A stretch of 37,953 nt of DNA from Chara braunii (Eukaryota > Streptophyta > Charophyceae > Charales > Characeae): contig BFEA01000945.1 of the NCBI GenBank assembly GCA_003427395.1, forward strand, positions 32,482 through 70,434, written 5' to 3'. Shown piece by piece: positions 10,799 through 19,530 of the stretch; position 1 is the first letter of the stretch, and every line of letters starts with the position of its first letter. The notes beneath the pieces were generated by a model that was not told where the DNA came from, did not search any database, and saw only the letters and a program-made list of their open reading frames with translations. A program made the position numbers and the translations under genes.

Positions 10799-11663
10799 AC
10801 AGTCCTCTCGCAATCAACTCGCACTCGAAGCTCCAGGTGTCACGCGAAGGACGGTTGGATATGCACGGATTCTCGAAGTCCGCCAGGATCCGAACTTGGT
10901 TGATTCGCCTGCAGCGAGTAATAGGTCTTCGCGCGGCTGCAGGTATTGGAACGGGTGGTTGGCGTTTGCACATACCCTGTCAAAATACAGAAGTATTCTA
11001 TTCATGGTGGCGATGAACGGAGATCCACGGCATACCGGACATGGACCCGGCCAGTGACACCAACGTCAACCCCAATGAACCCCTTTCAGGGCATCTGAGA
11101 ATGCGAGCACTTTTGACGACGGCCGGGAAAGTCCAAGGTGACGAAAACAACGGTCAGATTTACAAGGAGACTCTAAGTCCGTCGGGATCCGCATTTGGCG
11201 GGTGATGGAGGGGCAAGGGCCTTCCAAGTCGCACGGCCGTTGTCAGTGGAAGGGAGCGCTAGTGGGCGCATACAAGGAACGCTCTGTTTGAACGCACAGA
11301 AGGAAGGCTCTGTTGTCGTTGAGCGAGAGCACTCGCAGTACAAAATGTAGTGGTGGATGCACCACCACACAATTCGGCGCAGCGCGACCCCAAACTGACC
11401 CCTATAAACACCGATTCTCACCATCTGCTACGCAAGCTCGTGCGGTGTTCCATTCAAAGGTACTATTGCAAGAGCTTATCGAACTCGGACATCTCCACTT
11501 CGCAGAGAACAAAAATGTAGAAATGGATGAAAGATCCCCCCTGCAACCCTTCCAAACATTGATTCGGTCAACCGACAAGGCGACCCCCGACTCGCGCGCC
11601 TGGAACGACAACGTGCGACAGCCCGAACCGCACAGCAACCAGAAACACAAGCATGTCTGCAAC

Positions 11664-11800
11664 AATTGTTCGCCTTCTGAAACGCCCTTGAAGGGGTTCA
11701 TGGGGGTTGCCGACGCTGACAACGGCCGTGTCCCTTATTTTTGGCAACCCCCATAAACCCCTTGAAGGGCATTTCAGAAGGCGAGCAATTTTTCGTACCC
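11664..11800. repeat. Fold-back hairpin, copy 4
   Basis: Same arms and loop; the left arm lacks the outermost GGGTGCGAAA seen in copies 2 and 3. Confidence 0.78.
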
Positions 11801-12221
11801 TCTGTCCTCTGGAAATCAACTCGCACTCGAAGCTCAAGGCGTCATGCGAAGGACGGTTGGATATGCGCCGATTCTCAAAGTCCGTCAGGATCCGAACTTG
11901 GTTGATTCGCCTGTAGCGAGTAACAGGCATGTGACGCGGCTGCAGGTATTGGAACGGGTGGTTGCCGTTTGCACAGAAGCCGTCGTCAACCCCAATAAAC
12001 CCCTTTTAGGGCAACTGAGAAGCGAGCACTTTTGACGACGGACGGTGAAGTCCGGGATGTCGAAAATAACGGTCAGATTTACGCGGAGACTCTAAGTTCG
12101 TCGGGATCCGAATTTGGTGGGTGCTGGAGTAGCAAGGGTCTCCCAAGTTGAGCGATTCGATGGCGCACATTACGTGAAGTCCGCCGGGAACCGAACTTCG
12201 TGGATCGAGGGCTTTCGTCAA

Positions 12222-12695
12222 ATAATGCTGAGTCGAACTTCTTGTCCAAAAACCGATCAGTCACGGCACCAGGGGTGTCTTGGTAGCCGACGGGACGGGC
12301 GATGCAAATTTCTAGCCTGGCCGCTTGTCCAAAAAAGCGAGCAGTCATTCCGGCACCGTTCATATTGCAACCCACAAACTGCCCGCAACCGTAGCGGCAG
12401 GAGTGCTGTGTCTTGGTCCGCACAATTGTGGAGACGTGTGCATATTGCATGCCGTGCTAGTCCGCCGGGATCCGAACTTCATGTTCACGATCTCGAGCTG
12501 CACTGGTGGAGATGAAGAGGTCGCAGTCGTGCTAGTCCGCCGGCATCCGAACTTGTGCGAGATTGGATTTCGGCGGGCCACGTCACATGCCTCCTTCAAC
12601 TTCGCTCGTGAAATGCTCAGACGCATCAACAGCGACCAGACTGCTGGCCCAATTGCGAGTTTTTGTCGCTACAGAAGGAGGTTCGCTCCGTGGTG
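12222..12695. other. Spacer without a recognised gene
   Basis: Mixed-composition spacer containing two 24-bp motif copies (12457, 12532). Part of it (about 12425-12555) reappears almost exactly between two adapter sequences at 14893-15071. Confidence 0.5.
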
Positions 12696-12754
12696 CCACG
12701 TGGACCGCAGCGCACTCATCGTGTAAGGAGGAGGACGTCCGTCAGTCCACGTGG
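12696..12754. repeat. 59-bp palindromic cassette bounded by CCACGTGG, copy 1
   Basis: Begins CCACGTGGACCGCAG and ends GTCCACGTGG, with an imperfect inner palindrome. CACGTG is the plant G-box core, but with paired ends inside a transposon a fold-back structure is the simpler reading. Confidence 0.6.
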
Positions 12755-12865
12755 CAAACAACGGTAAGAACCTCGTTCCTCATTGACGAAAGTTCTATCG
12801 ACCACATTGCACATTTACAGTCGATCCGGGACGGGGTTCTCACCACAGTCTGCCAACTGAACTGA

Positions 12866-12921
12866 TGGAGGTTCTCCTCCAATAACGTTGAGGGCTCTGC
12901 GATCCACGTGTCTGTCCACAT
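12866..12921. repeat. Palindromic cassette, copy 2 (inverted, degraded)
   Basis: Reads TGGAGGTTCTCCTCC, then AGGGCTCTGCGATCCACGTG: the reverse complement of much of the cassette at 13105-13163. The second CACGTG boundary is degraded (CCACATG). Confidence 0.5.
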
Positions 12922-13104
12922 GCCAGACAACGGGGCGCACCTCGTTCAGCAACGACGACGTTGCACAACTGCGGCAACTTTTATCGCCTTCTTCTTGCGT
13001 TTACATCGACCAAGCGTTTCGCAGTTTGTTGCGTGCGTTTGGTAGTTTGTCGCCCGCGATACCGTGCAATGTCGTCGATGCAGAATGAGGTTCGTGCCAT
13101 GGCA

Positions 13105-13163
13105 CCACGTGGACCGCAGAGCACTCAACGCGGCTGGAGGAGAACCTCCATCGGTCCACGTGG
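13105..13163. repeat. 59-bp palindromic cassette bounded by CCACGTGG, copy 3
   Basis: Same 59-bp span as copy 1: CCACGTGGACCGCAGAGC at the left, a GGAGGAGAACCTCC centre, and GGTCCACGTGG at the right. Confidence 0.6.
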
Positions 13164-13684
13164 GAGAGTGCAGTGAGAACCTCGTCCCACATCGACCACG
13201 ATTGTGTACTCTGGTCAATACAACTGTCAATTGCGAAACGTGTGTGGTCACACTAGTCTTTGCACGGTTTTGACAAAGCATCTGATTGTTAGCTGCGATT
13301 AGAGCAAGCTCATGACGGCAGGGTTGACTTCTGCGCGATTCTGCTCGAACCCTAATGCACTGTGAATTTTGTTCATGAAAAGAGTTCGCGTGTTTGGCGC
13401 GTGGCGAACAGTGGCGGTGGGAGAACAGACAAAGGCGAGGAAACACGGCGTGTTTGTTTCCATGATGAGACACGGCTTATTCTTTACGAGTGTTATTTTG
13501 TGAGATTGCACGGATCTCGAATCATCTACTTGCATAAACCACCTGTGCTGTGGATGTAGGATCGTCAACCCCTTCGCAGCGTGTTGGATGGGCGGAAGAT
13601 CATATGACACATGGCAACACACCGACGCGCCGACATGCCAGGAAGCTACAAGCGAAGTGGCAAATCGACACACGACAGAAGAGA
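13164..13684. other. Spacer, no recognised gene
   Basis: No convincing open frame, motif or repeat was found apart from scattered low-similarity words. It leads into the CT microsatellite. Confidence 0.45.

Positions 13685-13750
<66 letters not shown>
13685..13750 (+). repeat. (CT)n microsatellite running into an assembly gap
   Basis: At least 64 bp of uninterrupted CT dinucleotides directly abut the N gap. More CT-rich sequence follows the gap (14387-14415), so the gap probably hides more of the same tract. Confidence 0.95.
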
Positions 13751-14380
13751 NNNNNNNNNNNNNNNNNNNNNNNNNNNNNNNNNNNNNNNNNNNNNNNNNN
13801 NNNNNNNNNNNNNNNNNNNNNNNNNNNNNNNNNNNNNNNNNNNNNNNNNNNNNNNNNNNNNNNNNNNNNNNNNNNNNNNNNNNNNNNNNNNNNNNNNNNN
13901 NNNNNNNNNNNNNNNNNNNNNNNNNNNNNNNNNNNNNNNNNNNNNNNNNNNNNNNNNNNNNNNNNNNNNNNNNNNNNNNNNNNNNNNNNNNNNNNNNNNN
14001 NNNNNNNNNNNNNNNNNNNNNNNNNNNNNNNNNNNNNNNNNNNNNNNNNNNNNNNNNNNNNNNNNNNNNNNNNNNNNNNNNNNNNNNNNNNNNNNNNNNN
14101 NNNNNNNNNNNNNNNNNNNNNNNNNNNNNNNNNNNNNNNNNNNNNNNNNNNNNNNNNNNNNNNNNNNNNNNNNNNNNNNNNNNNNNNNNNNNNNNNNNNN
14201 NNNNNNNNNNNNNNNNNNNNNNNNNNNNNNNNNNNNNNNNNNNNNNNNNNNNNNNNNNNNNNNNNNNNNNNNNNNNNNNNNNNNNNNNNNNNNNNNNNNN
14301 NNNNNNNNNNNNNNNNNNNNNNNNNNNNNNNNNNNNNNNNNNNNNNNNNNNNNNNNNNNNNNNNNNNNNNNNNNNNNNNN
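13751..14380. other. Assembly gap (630 N)
   Basis: Unresolved bases; size and order are estimates by the assembler. Nothing can be annotated here. Confidence 0.99.
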
Positions 14381-14415
14381 GATTCGCTCTCTCTCTGTCT
14401 CTCTCTCCCTCTCTT

Positions 14416-14854
14416 CTTTGGCACATGCAAGGAACGGGGCAGGGAGTGGAGTGGCAGGACGGTTTGCGGACGCCACGTTTTCGCCTAACGCAAGCCGACG
14501 TACCTTGGAGATCGTTCGCCGAGGACGGGGATGGCGCGGCGCAGCTTGGGGTAAATGACGACGATGGCGCAGCGCAGCCGAGCTGTCATCAAGCAGGACT
14601 GAATGTAGGGAATGGGACGGGGAACTGGGCTGTCCACTTGCGCGGGAGCTTTCGCGCAGCTCCCTGCTCGTCGGTCTCGTGTGTGACGTTCCGCCTCACG
14701 GTACCCTCCCACCCCGCCGCGAAATGGCATCGCGTTGCGCAAATCGGACGGTTCGCCCAGGGCTTCCATTGCTGTCCCGTTTGGTGCCCGGTCCAATGGT
14801 CCTCCTGCCCATCAGCGAAAATGCCACCCCTCCGACCCCCCCGTCGCCTGGTGT
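14416..14854. other. Sequence between gap and adapter, no recognised gene
   Basis: GC-rich single-copy-looking sequence. Frames that cross it depend on the N gap or on adapter bases and are not credible. Its link to the neighbouring sequence is doubtful because of the adapter junction at 14855. Confidence 0.4.
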
Positions 14855-14892
14855 CTGTCTCTTATACACATCTAGATGTGTATAAGAGACAG
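14855..14892. other. Nextera mate-pair junction adapter (artefact), first copy
   Basis: The 38 bases are CTGTCTCTTATACACATCT followed by its exact reverse complement, the mosaic-end junction made when transposase-tagged fragments are circularised. It is library-derived, not genomic. Sequence left and right of it need not be adjacent in the organism. Confidence 0.97.
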
Positions 14893-15071
14893 ATTGTGGA
14901 GACGTGTGCATATTGCATGCCGTGCTAGTCCGCCGGGATCCGAACTTCATGTTCACGATCTCGAGCTGCACTGGTGGAGATGAAGGGATCGCAGTCGTGC
15001 TAGTCCGCCGACATCCGAACTTCGTGCTCTTGCCAGAAGGAACGTGAACATGTGCGAGATCGGATCCCGGT
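14893..15071. repeat. Adapter-bounded duplicate of 12425-12555
   Basis: This 179-bp stretch starts at the same base as 12425 (ATTGTGGAGACGTGTGC) and follows it closely, including two 24-bp motif copies (14925, 15000), then diverges. With adapters on both sides it is most likely a mate-pair fragment wrongly built into the assembly, or one from a related repeat elsewhere. Confidence 0.85.
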
Positions 15072-15109
15072 CTGTCTCTTATACACATCTAGATGTGTAT
15101 AAGAGACAG
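15072..15109. other. Nextera mate-pair junction adapter (artefact), second copy
   Basis: Identical 38-bp junction as at 14855-14892. It marks a second false join. Confidence 0.97.
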
Positions 15110-15176
15110 GATGAAGGGAATGCCATATAGATTGTTTAATTCCTGTTGGCCGTTCTTGCACCGACCGCTCATAATT

Positions 15177-15180
<4 letters not shown>

Positions 15181-15216
<36 letters not shown>
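15181..15216 (+). repeat. Poly-T tract (36 bp)
   Basis: Uninterrupted T run following AATTTCAA. It could be a reversed poly-A tail or a low-complexity assembly bridge; no retroposon body is recognisable beside it. Confidence 0.8.
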
Positions 15217-15396
15217 CCCCTTTTCTAATTTTGCCACACTTCTGTTTGTCAATTAGCAGGTTGTGTGAATGTGTCGTCGTCCGCCCTTCTGCATGTTGTC
15301 ATCCTCGTCGCCTCGTTGCAGGAATCCTCCACAATCATAATACATTATGTCGTCTTCCCCAATGCGAGGTGTGAGCGAGGTGGTGGACATGGAGGG

Positions 15397-15397
15397 N

Positions 15398-15426
<29 letters not shown>
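15397..15426 (+). repeat. Poly-C tract with one ambiguous base
   Basis: An N at 15397 followed by 29 C. The preceding GGAGGG and the ambiguity suggest a poorly resolved homopolymer. Confidence 0.85.
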
Positions 15427-15428
<2 letters not shown>

Positions 15429-15772
15429 GCCTGGTGGCGTCTGGAAAGGCTTGCTTTCGATTGTTAGCAACGTCCCTCACACGCGTCGTGATGCATGCAG
15501 GCCCTACGCGCACACGGACCATGGTCGTCGGTTGGACAAATCCAACGGTGCTCGGACTCCCGCGCTTTTTCCTCCAGGTCGAATGGGTGAAAAGTTTCCG
15601 CCCCCCACCAGGTGCCACGTTTTCGATTTCGAAAAAGGCCTTTCCTTCCGCGCGGTAGGCCCGTCGCTCGCTTGAAAATCGAAACCGGCCCCCCATTATT
15701 CATTTCGCACACTCGCGTGTCATTGGGGAGATGCTGTCGGGCTGCGCACTTGCACTCCCGCTCTCGCGAAAA

Positions 15773-15894
15773 CCATCCCCAGCGCTGCGCCGCGTCGTCC
15801 ATCCCCAGCGCTGCGCCACGTCGTCCACCCCAGCGCAGCGCCACGTTGTCCATCCCCTGCCCAGCGCCACGTCGTTCATCCCCAGCGCTGCGGC
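15773..15894 (+). repeat. 26-bp GC-rich tandem array, about 4.7 units
   Basis: The unit reads CATCCCCAGCGCTGCG then CCACGTCGTC. Units three and four carry small changes. Short frames crossing it are repeat-derived. Confidence 0.7.
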
Positions 15895-15939
15895 ACAAGG
15901 ATTGGCGCCATCGCGTTCTTCAGCGCTGCGCCTTGACCT

Positions 15940-16088
15940 CCGCTGTTTGAACAGCGAACCCACACGCGCTTGCCAACGCCACGGTGATCACCTCCCGCGC
16001 CGCTTTCTGTGCAGCCCCGTTTTATGCGCAGCCCCGCGTCATCTTCCGTGCTTTGTCCACCGCTGTTTGAACAGCGAACCCACGCGTA
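15940..16088. repeat. Direct pair of short hairpins (CGCTGTTTGAACAGCG)
   Basis: The same near-palindrome followed by AACCCACRCG occurs at about 15942 and 16062. Each could form a hairpin with 7-bp arms. Confidence 0.55.
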
Positions 16089-16139
16089 GTCGCGAACGTA
16101 ATTGCGATTTCCGTGCGGACGATCAATTCTGCAGAAGAC

Positions 16140-16480
16140 ATCTTCATCGGGGTGAGTACACGTTTCGTGTGTGGAGACGATCCGTGTGTGTGACGCCATT
16201 TTCATCGTGTACAGGGATTCGTGTAAGATGGATTCATTGTACAGGCTTCCGTGTACGAGGGATTCGTTGTAGAGGGATTTGTATGTGTGACTGTGCACGT
16301 TTCGTATGAATGTTTGGAAGTCGATCCGTTTCGTGTGAATGCAAACATTTCGTGTGTGTATATATGAAAAAGTCTCGTCTCCGAAAACTCGAACCGTTTC
16401 GTGTAAGACGGATTCGTTGTAGAGGGATTCATGTAAGTGGGATTCGTTGTGTGTGCACGCATGATCTGCGCACGTTTGAG
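16140..16480. repeat. Degenerate GATTCGTTGTAGAGG-type tandem repeat
   Basis: Many variants of GGATTCGTGTAAG and GGATTCGTTGTAGAGG, 15-20 bp each, in a GT-rich strand. Frames on either strand here show repetitive peptides and are not treated as genes. Confidence 0.55.
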
Positions 16481-16801
16481 CGGTCTTCTGCATTTGATTC
16501 TTTGTGTGTGCATGCTCGCTTGTGTCAGGAGTCACGTCGTCTGTATGTGCTTATTTTTTTGTTCCTGCAATGTGTGGAATCGTGTGAGCGTATGTAGATG
16601 TCTCTAATCGTGTGTGGGGAGACAGCGCTGAACCCACGCAGTTCCTCCAGGGAATTATTGATGGAATCCATGGCCAACCATCCCATGCAACCGGTGGATC
16701 GAACGATCCACCCTCGCACGCTTCACGGCGCTATACCAGTCGCGAGTATCACACAAGCGGTTGTTCGTTTAGTTGACAGGTGGACAGTCGACTTATACAA
16801 G

Positions 16802-16890
16802 CAATCAATTCACCGAACAACGCACCCTTCCACTGAAAAATTGTCTAATTATCGAGCAGATTATTGCGCGTTGTTCGGTGGACTGATTGC
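16802..16890. repeat. Fold-back, arms about 24 bp
   Basis: 16802-16825 (CAATCAATTCACCGAACAAC...) pairs with 16867-16890 (...GTTGTTCGGTGGACTGATTG). Confidence 0.6.
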
Positions 16891-16987
16891 GCACGGCCAT
16901 TCTCGTTTGGCATGGGGCATGACATGTTTGGTCGACACCCCGCGAATGGTGATGACGCGTGAACAGGTTGTGTGTGACAACCAAGTG

Positions 16988-17195
16988 ATTTATCGGTCGA
17001 TTGTTGAGCTCACCTTTCCCGATAATGAACTTGCTCGACGGGTGCATGCTGCTTCGTTTGCGCTGATCTTACACGTGCATGTATAGATAGCCTAGGTAGT
17101 GGATGGCCGGTCATCATCTCAGATCTATACGTGAGCGAAGTGGCACGCACCCGTCGAGCAAGTTCGTTATCAGGAACGGTGAGCTCGACAATCGT
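16988..17195. repeat. Fold-back, arms about 60 bp
   Basis: 16988-17050 and about 17133-17195 are imperfect reverse complements (shared blocks GTTGAGCTCACC, GAACTTGCTCGACGGGTG). The frame at 16598-17086 runs through the left arm, which argues against that frame being a gene. Confidence 0.65.
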
Positions 17196-17496
17196 CTGGT
17201 AGATCCAAACGTGAGCGAAGCGGCACACACAACCAGTTTCGCATCATCACCATCCGTGACTTTTCGACCAAACGAGAATAGCCGTACGAAACCCGCCAAC
17301 CGACGATAACAACATAGCGTCAAAAGAAGCAAACAGCCTGTCTCTTCATCGTGTGCATTTGTCCCTTAGTGTGTGCACATACACGCCACCACATCGACGG
17401 AGACCATGATACTCGACATCGAAAACAAGCGGCCATCCAGAACACGACCGCGCATCCATGTCGAATCCTCATCGATCTCTTTGTGGATGACTTTTG

Positions 17497-17640
17497 TTCG
17501 GCATTGAACCTTGTTCGCCACTGAGCCTTGTTGCATACCGAAGCAACCCTGGTCGACATCGAACCTTGGTCGACATCGAACCTTGTTCAACATCGAACCT
17601 TGTTCGAAATCGAACGAACCTAGTTCGACATGGAACCTGG
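17497..17640 (+). repeat. 17-bp tandem array (ATCGAACCTTGTTCGAC)
   Basis: Units of 17 bp with substitutions and one expanded unit. The TTCGA-containing unit gives many overlapping small palindromes. It directly precedes 24-bp motif cluster B. Confidence 0.7.
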
Positions 17641-17674
17641 GTACTCCACGACGAGCACAGGAGGGGTGGAAGAA

Positions 17675-18366
17675 GAAGTTCGTCGGAATCCGAACTTCAC
17701 GTTTTCTCTGAGGCGGACGACCGAAGAAGTCCGCTCGCATCCGAACTTTTGTGTTCGGCCTACCCTTCATCCGATGTTCGCGCGCCACCAACAGAGGCAA
17801 CCGGAGTAGTCCGCCCGCATCTGATCTTCAGTGGTTGGTCTACACCGTTTCCAATGCCCAAGCGCCGGGTGCGAGTGCTTCCTGTTGATGCCCGCCCTAA
17901 TCCGAACTTTAATGACTGTCGTGCTCTCTATCGAATGCTCGAGCACCGACAGCGGGTGCTCAGCGACGAAGTCCGCCCGAATCCGAACTTCAACTTCGCG
18001 TGTTTTATGCTTGCGAGCAGATCAGGGCAGTCGGCGACGTTCGTATGAGGAATAGGGTGGTCACTGAAGTTCGGATGCGGGCGGACTTCTGAGGACAAAA
18101 ACCCTGCAGCCGAAGTGCTCTGTGCTATTTAATGGTCGAGCACCGGCTGCGGGTGATTAGCGACGAAGTCCGCTCGAATCCGAACTTCAAATTTGCGTGC
18201 TTTATGCTTGGGAGCAGAGCAGGGCAGTCGGCGACGTTCGGATGAGGAATAGGGAGGTCACTGACGTTCGGATGCGGGCGGACTTCTGAGGACAAAAACT
18301 CTGCAGCCTAAGTACTCGCTCCTGCGTTGTTGGTCGACTGGAGAAGTCCGCTGGCATCCGGACTTC
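17675..18366. repeat. 24-bp motif cluster B (9 copies)
   Basis: Copies start at 17675, 17726, 17806, 17887, 17968, 18066 (reverse), 18165, 18263 (reverse) and 18343. The copies at 17968 and 18165, and at 18066 and 18263, are paired by a tandem duplication. The other copies are embedded in unrelated sequence, which shows the 24-bp motif is the shared unit. Confidence 0.8.
17941..18315. repeat. 197-bp tandem duplication
   Basis: 17941-18118 recurs at 18138-18315 with substitutions. Each unit carries one forward and one reverse copy of the 24-bp motif, about 98 bp apart. Confidence 0.8.
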
Positions 18367-18621
18367 AATGATCGGGGTGTTTCCTTGTTGTGCATTCGCA
18401 CTCCGCCTGCTTACCCTGTGCGTGGGCAGCGCGTGCTGGCATGTGGAACCTCGTGAATTTTCAGTTCGGGACTTTACGTCTACGTTTGGCCGTGGCCACG
18501 TGTGTATCGTCTGGTATGTGCGCGTGGTCTGTAGGGTGCGTATTGGAGGCGACCTTCTCGACACCACGGATAATGGAGTCGATGTTCTCGACACCACGGA
18601 CCATGAGTCCCGAGATTCACG

Positions 18622-19530
18622 TTGTTTCCTCCTTGTGCGAGATCCGTGCGGTATTTTAACGGTGTAACTACGATCCACGGAGCGACGGCAGAGGACTTCG
18701 ACCAGGACCCCTGGATGACCGTCGTCCCGTGCATGGACGAGCATATTGACGGTTGGTGCGATGGGAATTGGTCCGCGATGGAGAGGCACTGCCCTTGGGC
18801 AAGCCAGTACAAGTTCGCCAACTTGTTGGAGTTCGAGAACCTCATCCCGCTGCCTAATGGTGTCCTTGGCCACAAGTTCCTGAACCGTATGCACAGAGCA
18901 TTGACCAGCATTGGCCGCCATTTCAGCCGCCTCGAGTGCCACTACGTCAGGTCGTCGCCACGAACTTGGGGAGGCTCGCGGAAACAAGAGTTGCTGGACT
19001 GCGCCCGTCATTGCCCGTTCCTGGAGCAGTACCCGCTCCGTTGCCCCGGGAATTCTCCACAAGCTGTGTCATACTGCTGTGTGCGGCTGACTGTGTCTCG
19101 ATCCGATTTCGCCAGGGTTCTATGTGTCACCACCTCGAATAAGAGTAGGAAACTCGTCGATGCAGTTGTGCTTGTATCACACAACGAGGTGGTAATCGAG
19201 GGGTCCAAATTTGTGCCGAATGGAGGGCCTGAACGTGTGGATCGGTGGCCCGATTTGACGATCGCAGGGCAGGTCCAAAACTTTACTGTGTTGCATGACG
19301 TGGAAGAGAAAGTGTCTGACATACGGGACTGTATAGGAAATTCCTTAGCACGACCTGGAGTTTTCGTCAGGATGAAATACATGTCCGTCTTTTCGGAGAG
19401 CGCATCATTCGATGAACCGCTGATCCGTGTGTACGGATCATCAATGAATGCGTTGTATGGTTTCGGTTCACGACCACGTCCCTGGGGACCCCCGAATGTC
19501 ACCGGGTCTGTACGGGCAATTAGACCTTGA
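18622..19530 (+). CDS. Unknown transposon-borne protein family, right copy
   Basis: Open frame of about 300 codons without an internal stop, homologous along most of its length to the minus-strand gene at 4045-4946. Shared blocks are DPWMTVVP, CPW..QYKFA, RKQELLD, YPLRCPG, YCCVRLTV, RVLCVT, KLVDAVVLVSHN and YGSSMNALYGFGS; by eye roughly half the residues agree. The first in-frame ATG in the conserved part is at 18715, but homology begins before it, so the start is either upstream in a separate exon or at a non-ATG position. The stop is TGA at 19528-19530. Function unknown. Unlike the left copy, this one is not frameshifted. Confidence 0.62.
   Translation: MFPPCARSVRYFNGVTTIHGATAEDFDQDPWMTVVPCMDEHIDGWCDGNWSAMERHCPWASQYKFANLLEFENLIPLPNGVLGHKFLNRMHRALTSIGRHFSRLECHYVRSSPRTWGGSRKQELLDCARHCPFLEQYPLRCPGNSPQAVSYCCVRLTVSRSDFARVLCVTTSNKSRKLVDAVVLVSHNEVVIEGSKFVPNGGPERVDRWPDLTIAGQVQNFTVLHDVEEKVSDIRDCIGNSLARPGVFVRMKYMSVFSESASFDEPLIRVYGSSMNALYGFGSRPRPWGPPNVTGSVRAIRP

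Larger units (their letters stand above)
8112..12221. repeat. Block of four related 1.0-1.35 kb repeat units
   Basis: Each unit starts with a fold-back hairpin (8112, 9302, 10651, 11664) and continues with shared blocks: a segment ending near GATTCTCAAAGTCCGCCAGG, a GCAGGTATTGGAACGGG block, a GACCCGGCCAGTGACACC block, and a block ending in GACCCCAAACTGACCCC. Copies differ by substitutions and deletions, the fourth being shortest. The segment 9938-10293 is inverted relative to 8720-9065. Short frames here are repeat-derived; no recognisable protein was found. The 24-bp motif occurs several times per unit. Confidence 0.8.
8306..12555. repeat. 24-bp motif cluster A (about 15 copies)
   Basis: Copies of the quasi-palindrome (left arm GAAGTCCG, core CCGGNATC, right arm CGAACTTC) start at 8306, 8606, 8689, 8763, 9525, 9824, 9907, 10215 (reverse), 10875, 11174, 11877, 12093, 12176, 12457 and 12532. 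Those up to 12176 sit at corresponding places in the larger repeat units and so are not independent insertions. The copy at 12176 keeps both GAAGT and ACTTC ends. Confidence 0.75.

Noticed and set aside
12696-13163. CACGTG sites as promoters of a nearby gene
   Set aside because: No convincing gene starts close by, and the paired palindromic context points to a repeat rather than a promoter.
13299-14928. Long frames crossing the N gap on both strands
   Set aside because: They consist of N, of CT-repeat translation (LSLSLS or RERERE) and partly of adapter bases.
14696-15088. Frames encoding VSYTHLDVYKRQ- or MCIRDR-like peptides
   Set aside because: These are translations of the mate-pair adapter, a known artefact peptide.
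15876-16535. 219-codon minus-strand frame with repeated YNES, LHES peptides
   Set aside because: It is a translation of the degenerate GATTCGTTGTAGAGG repeat.
16598-17086. 162-codon plus-strand frame
   Set aside because: It runs through fold-back arms (16802-16890 and 16988-17050) and shows no family pattern.
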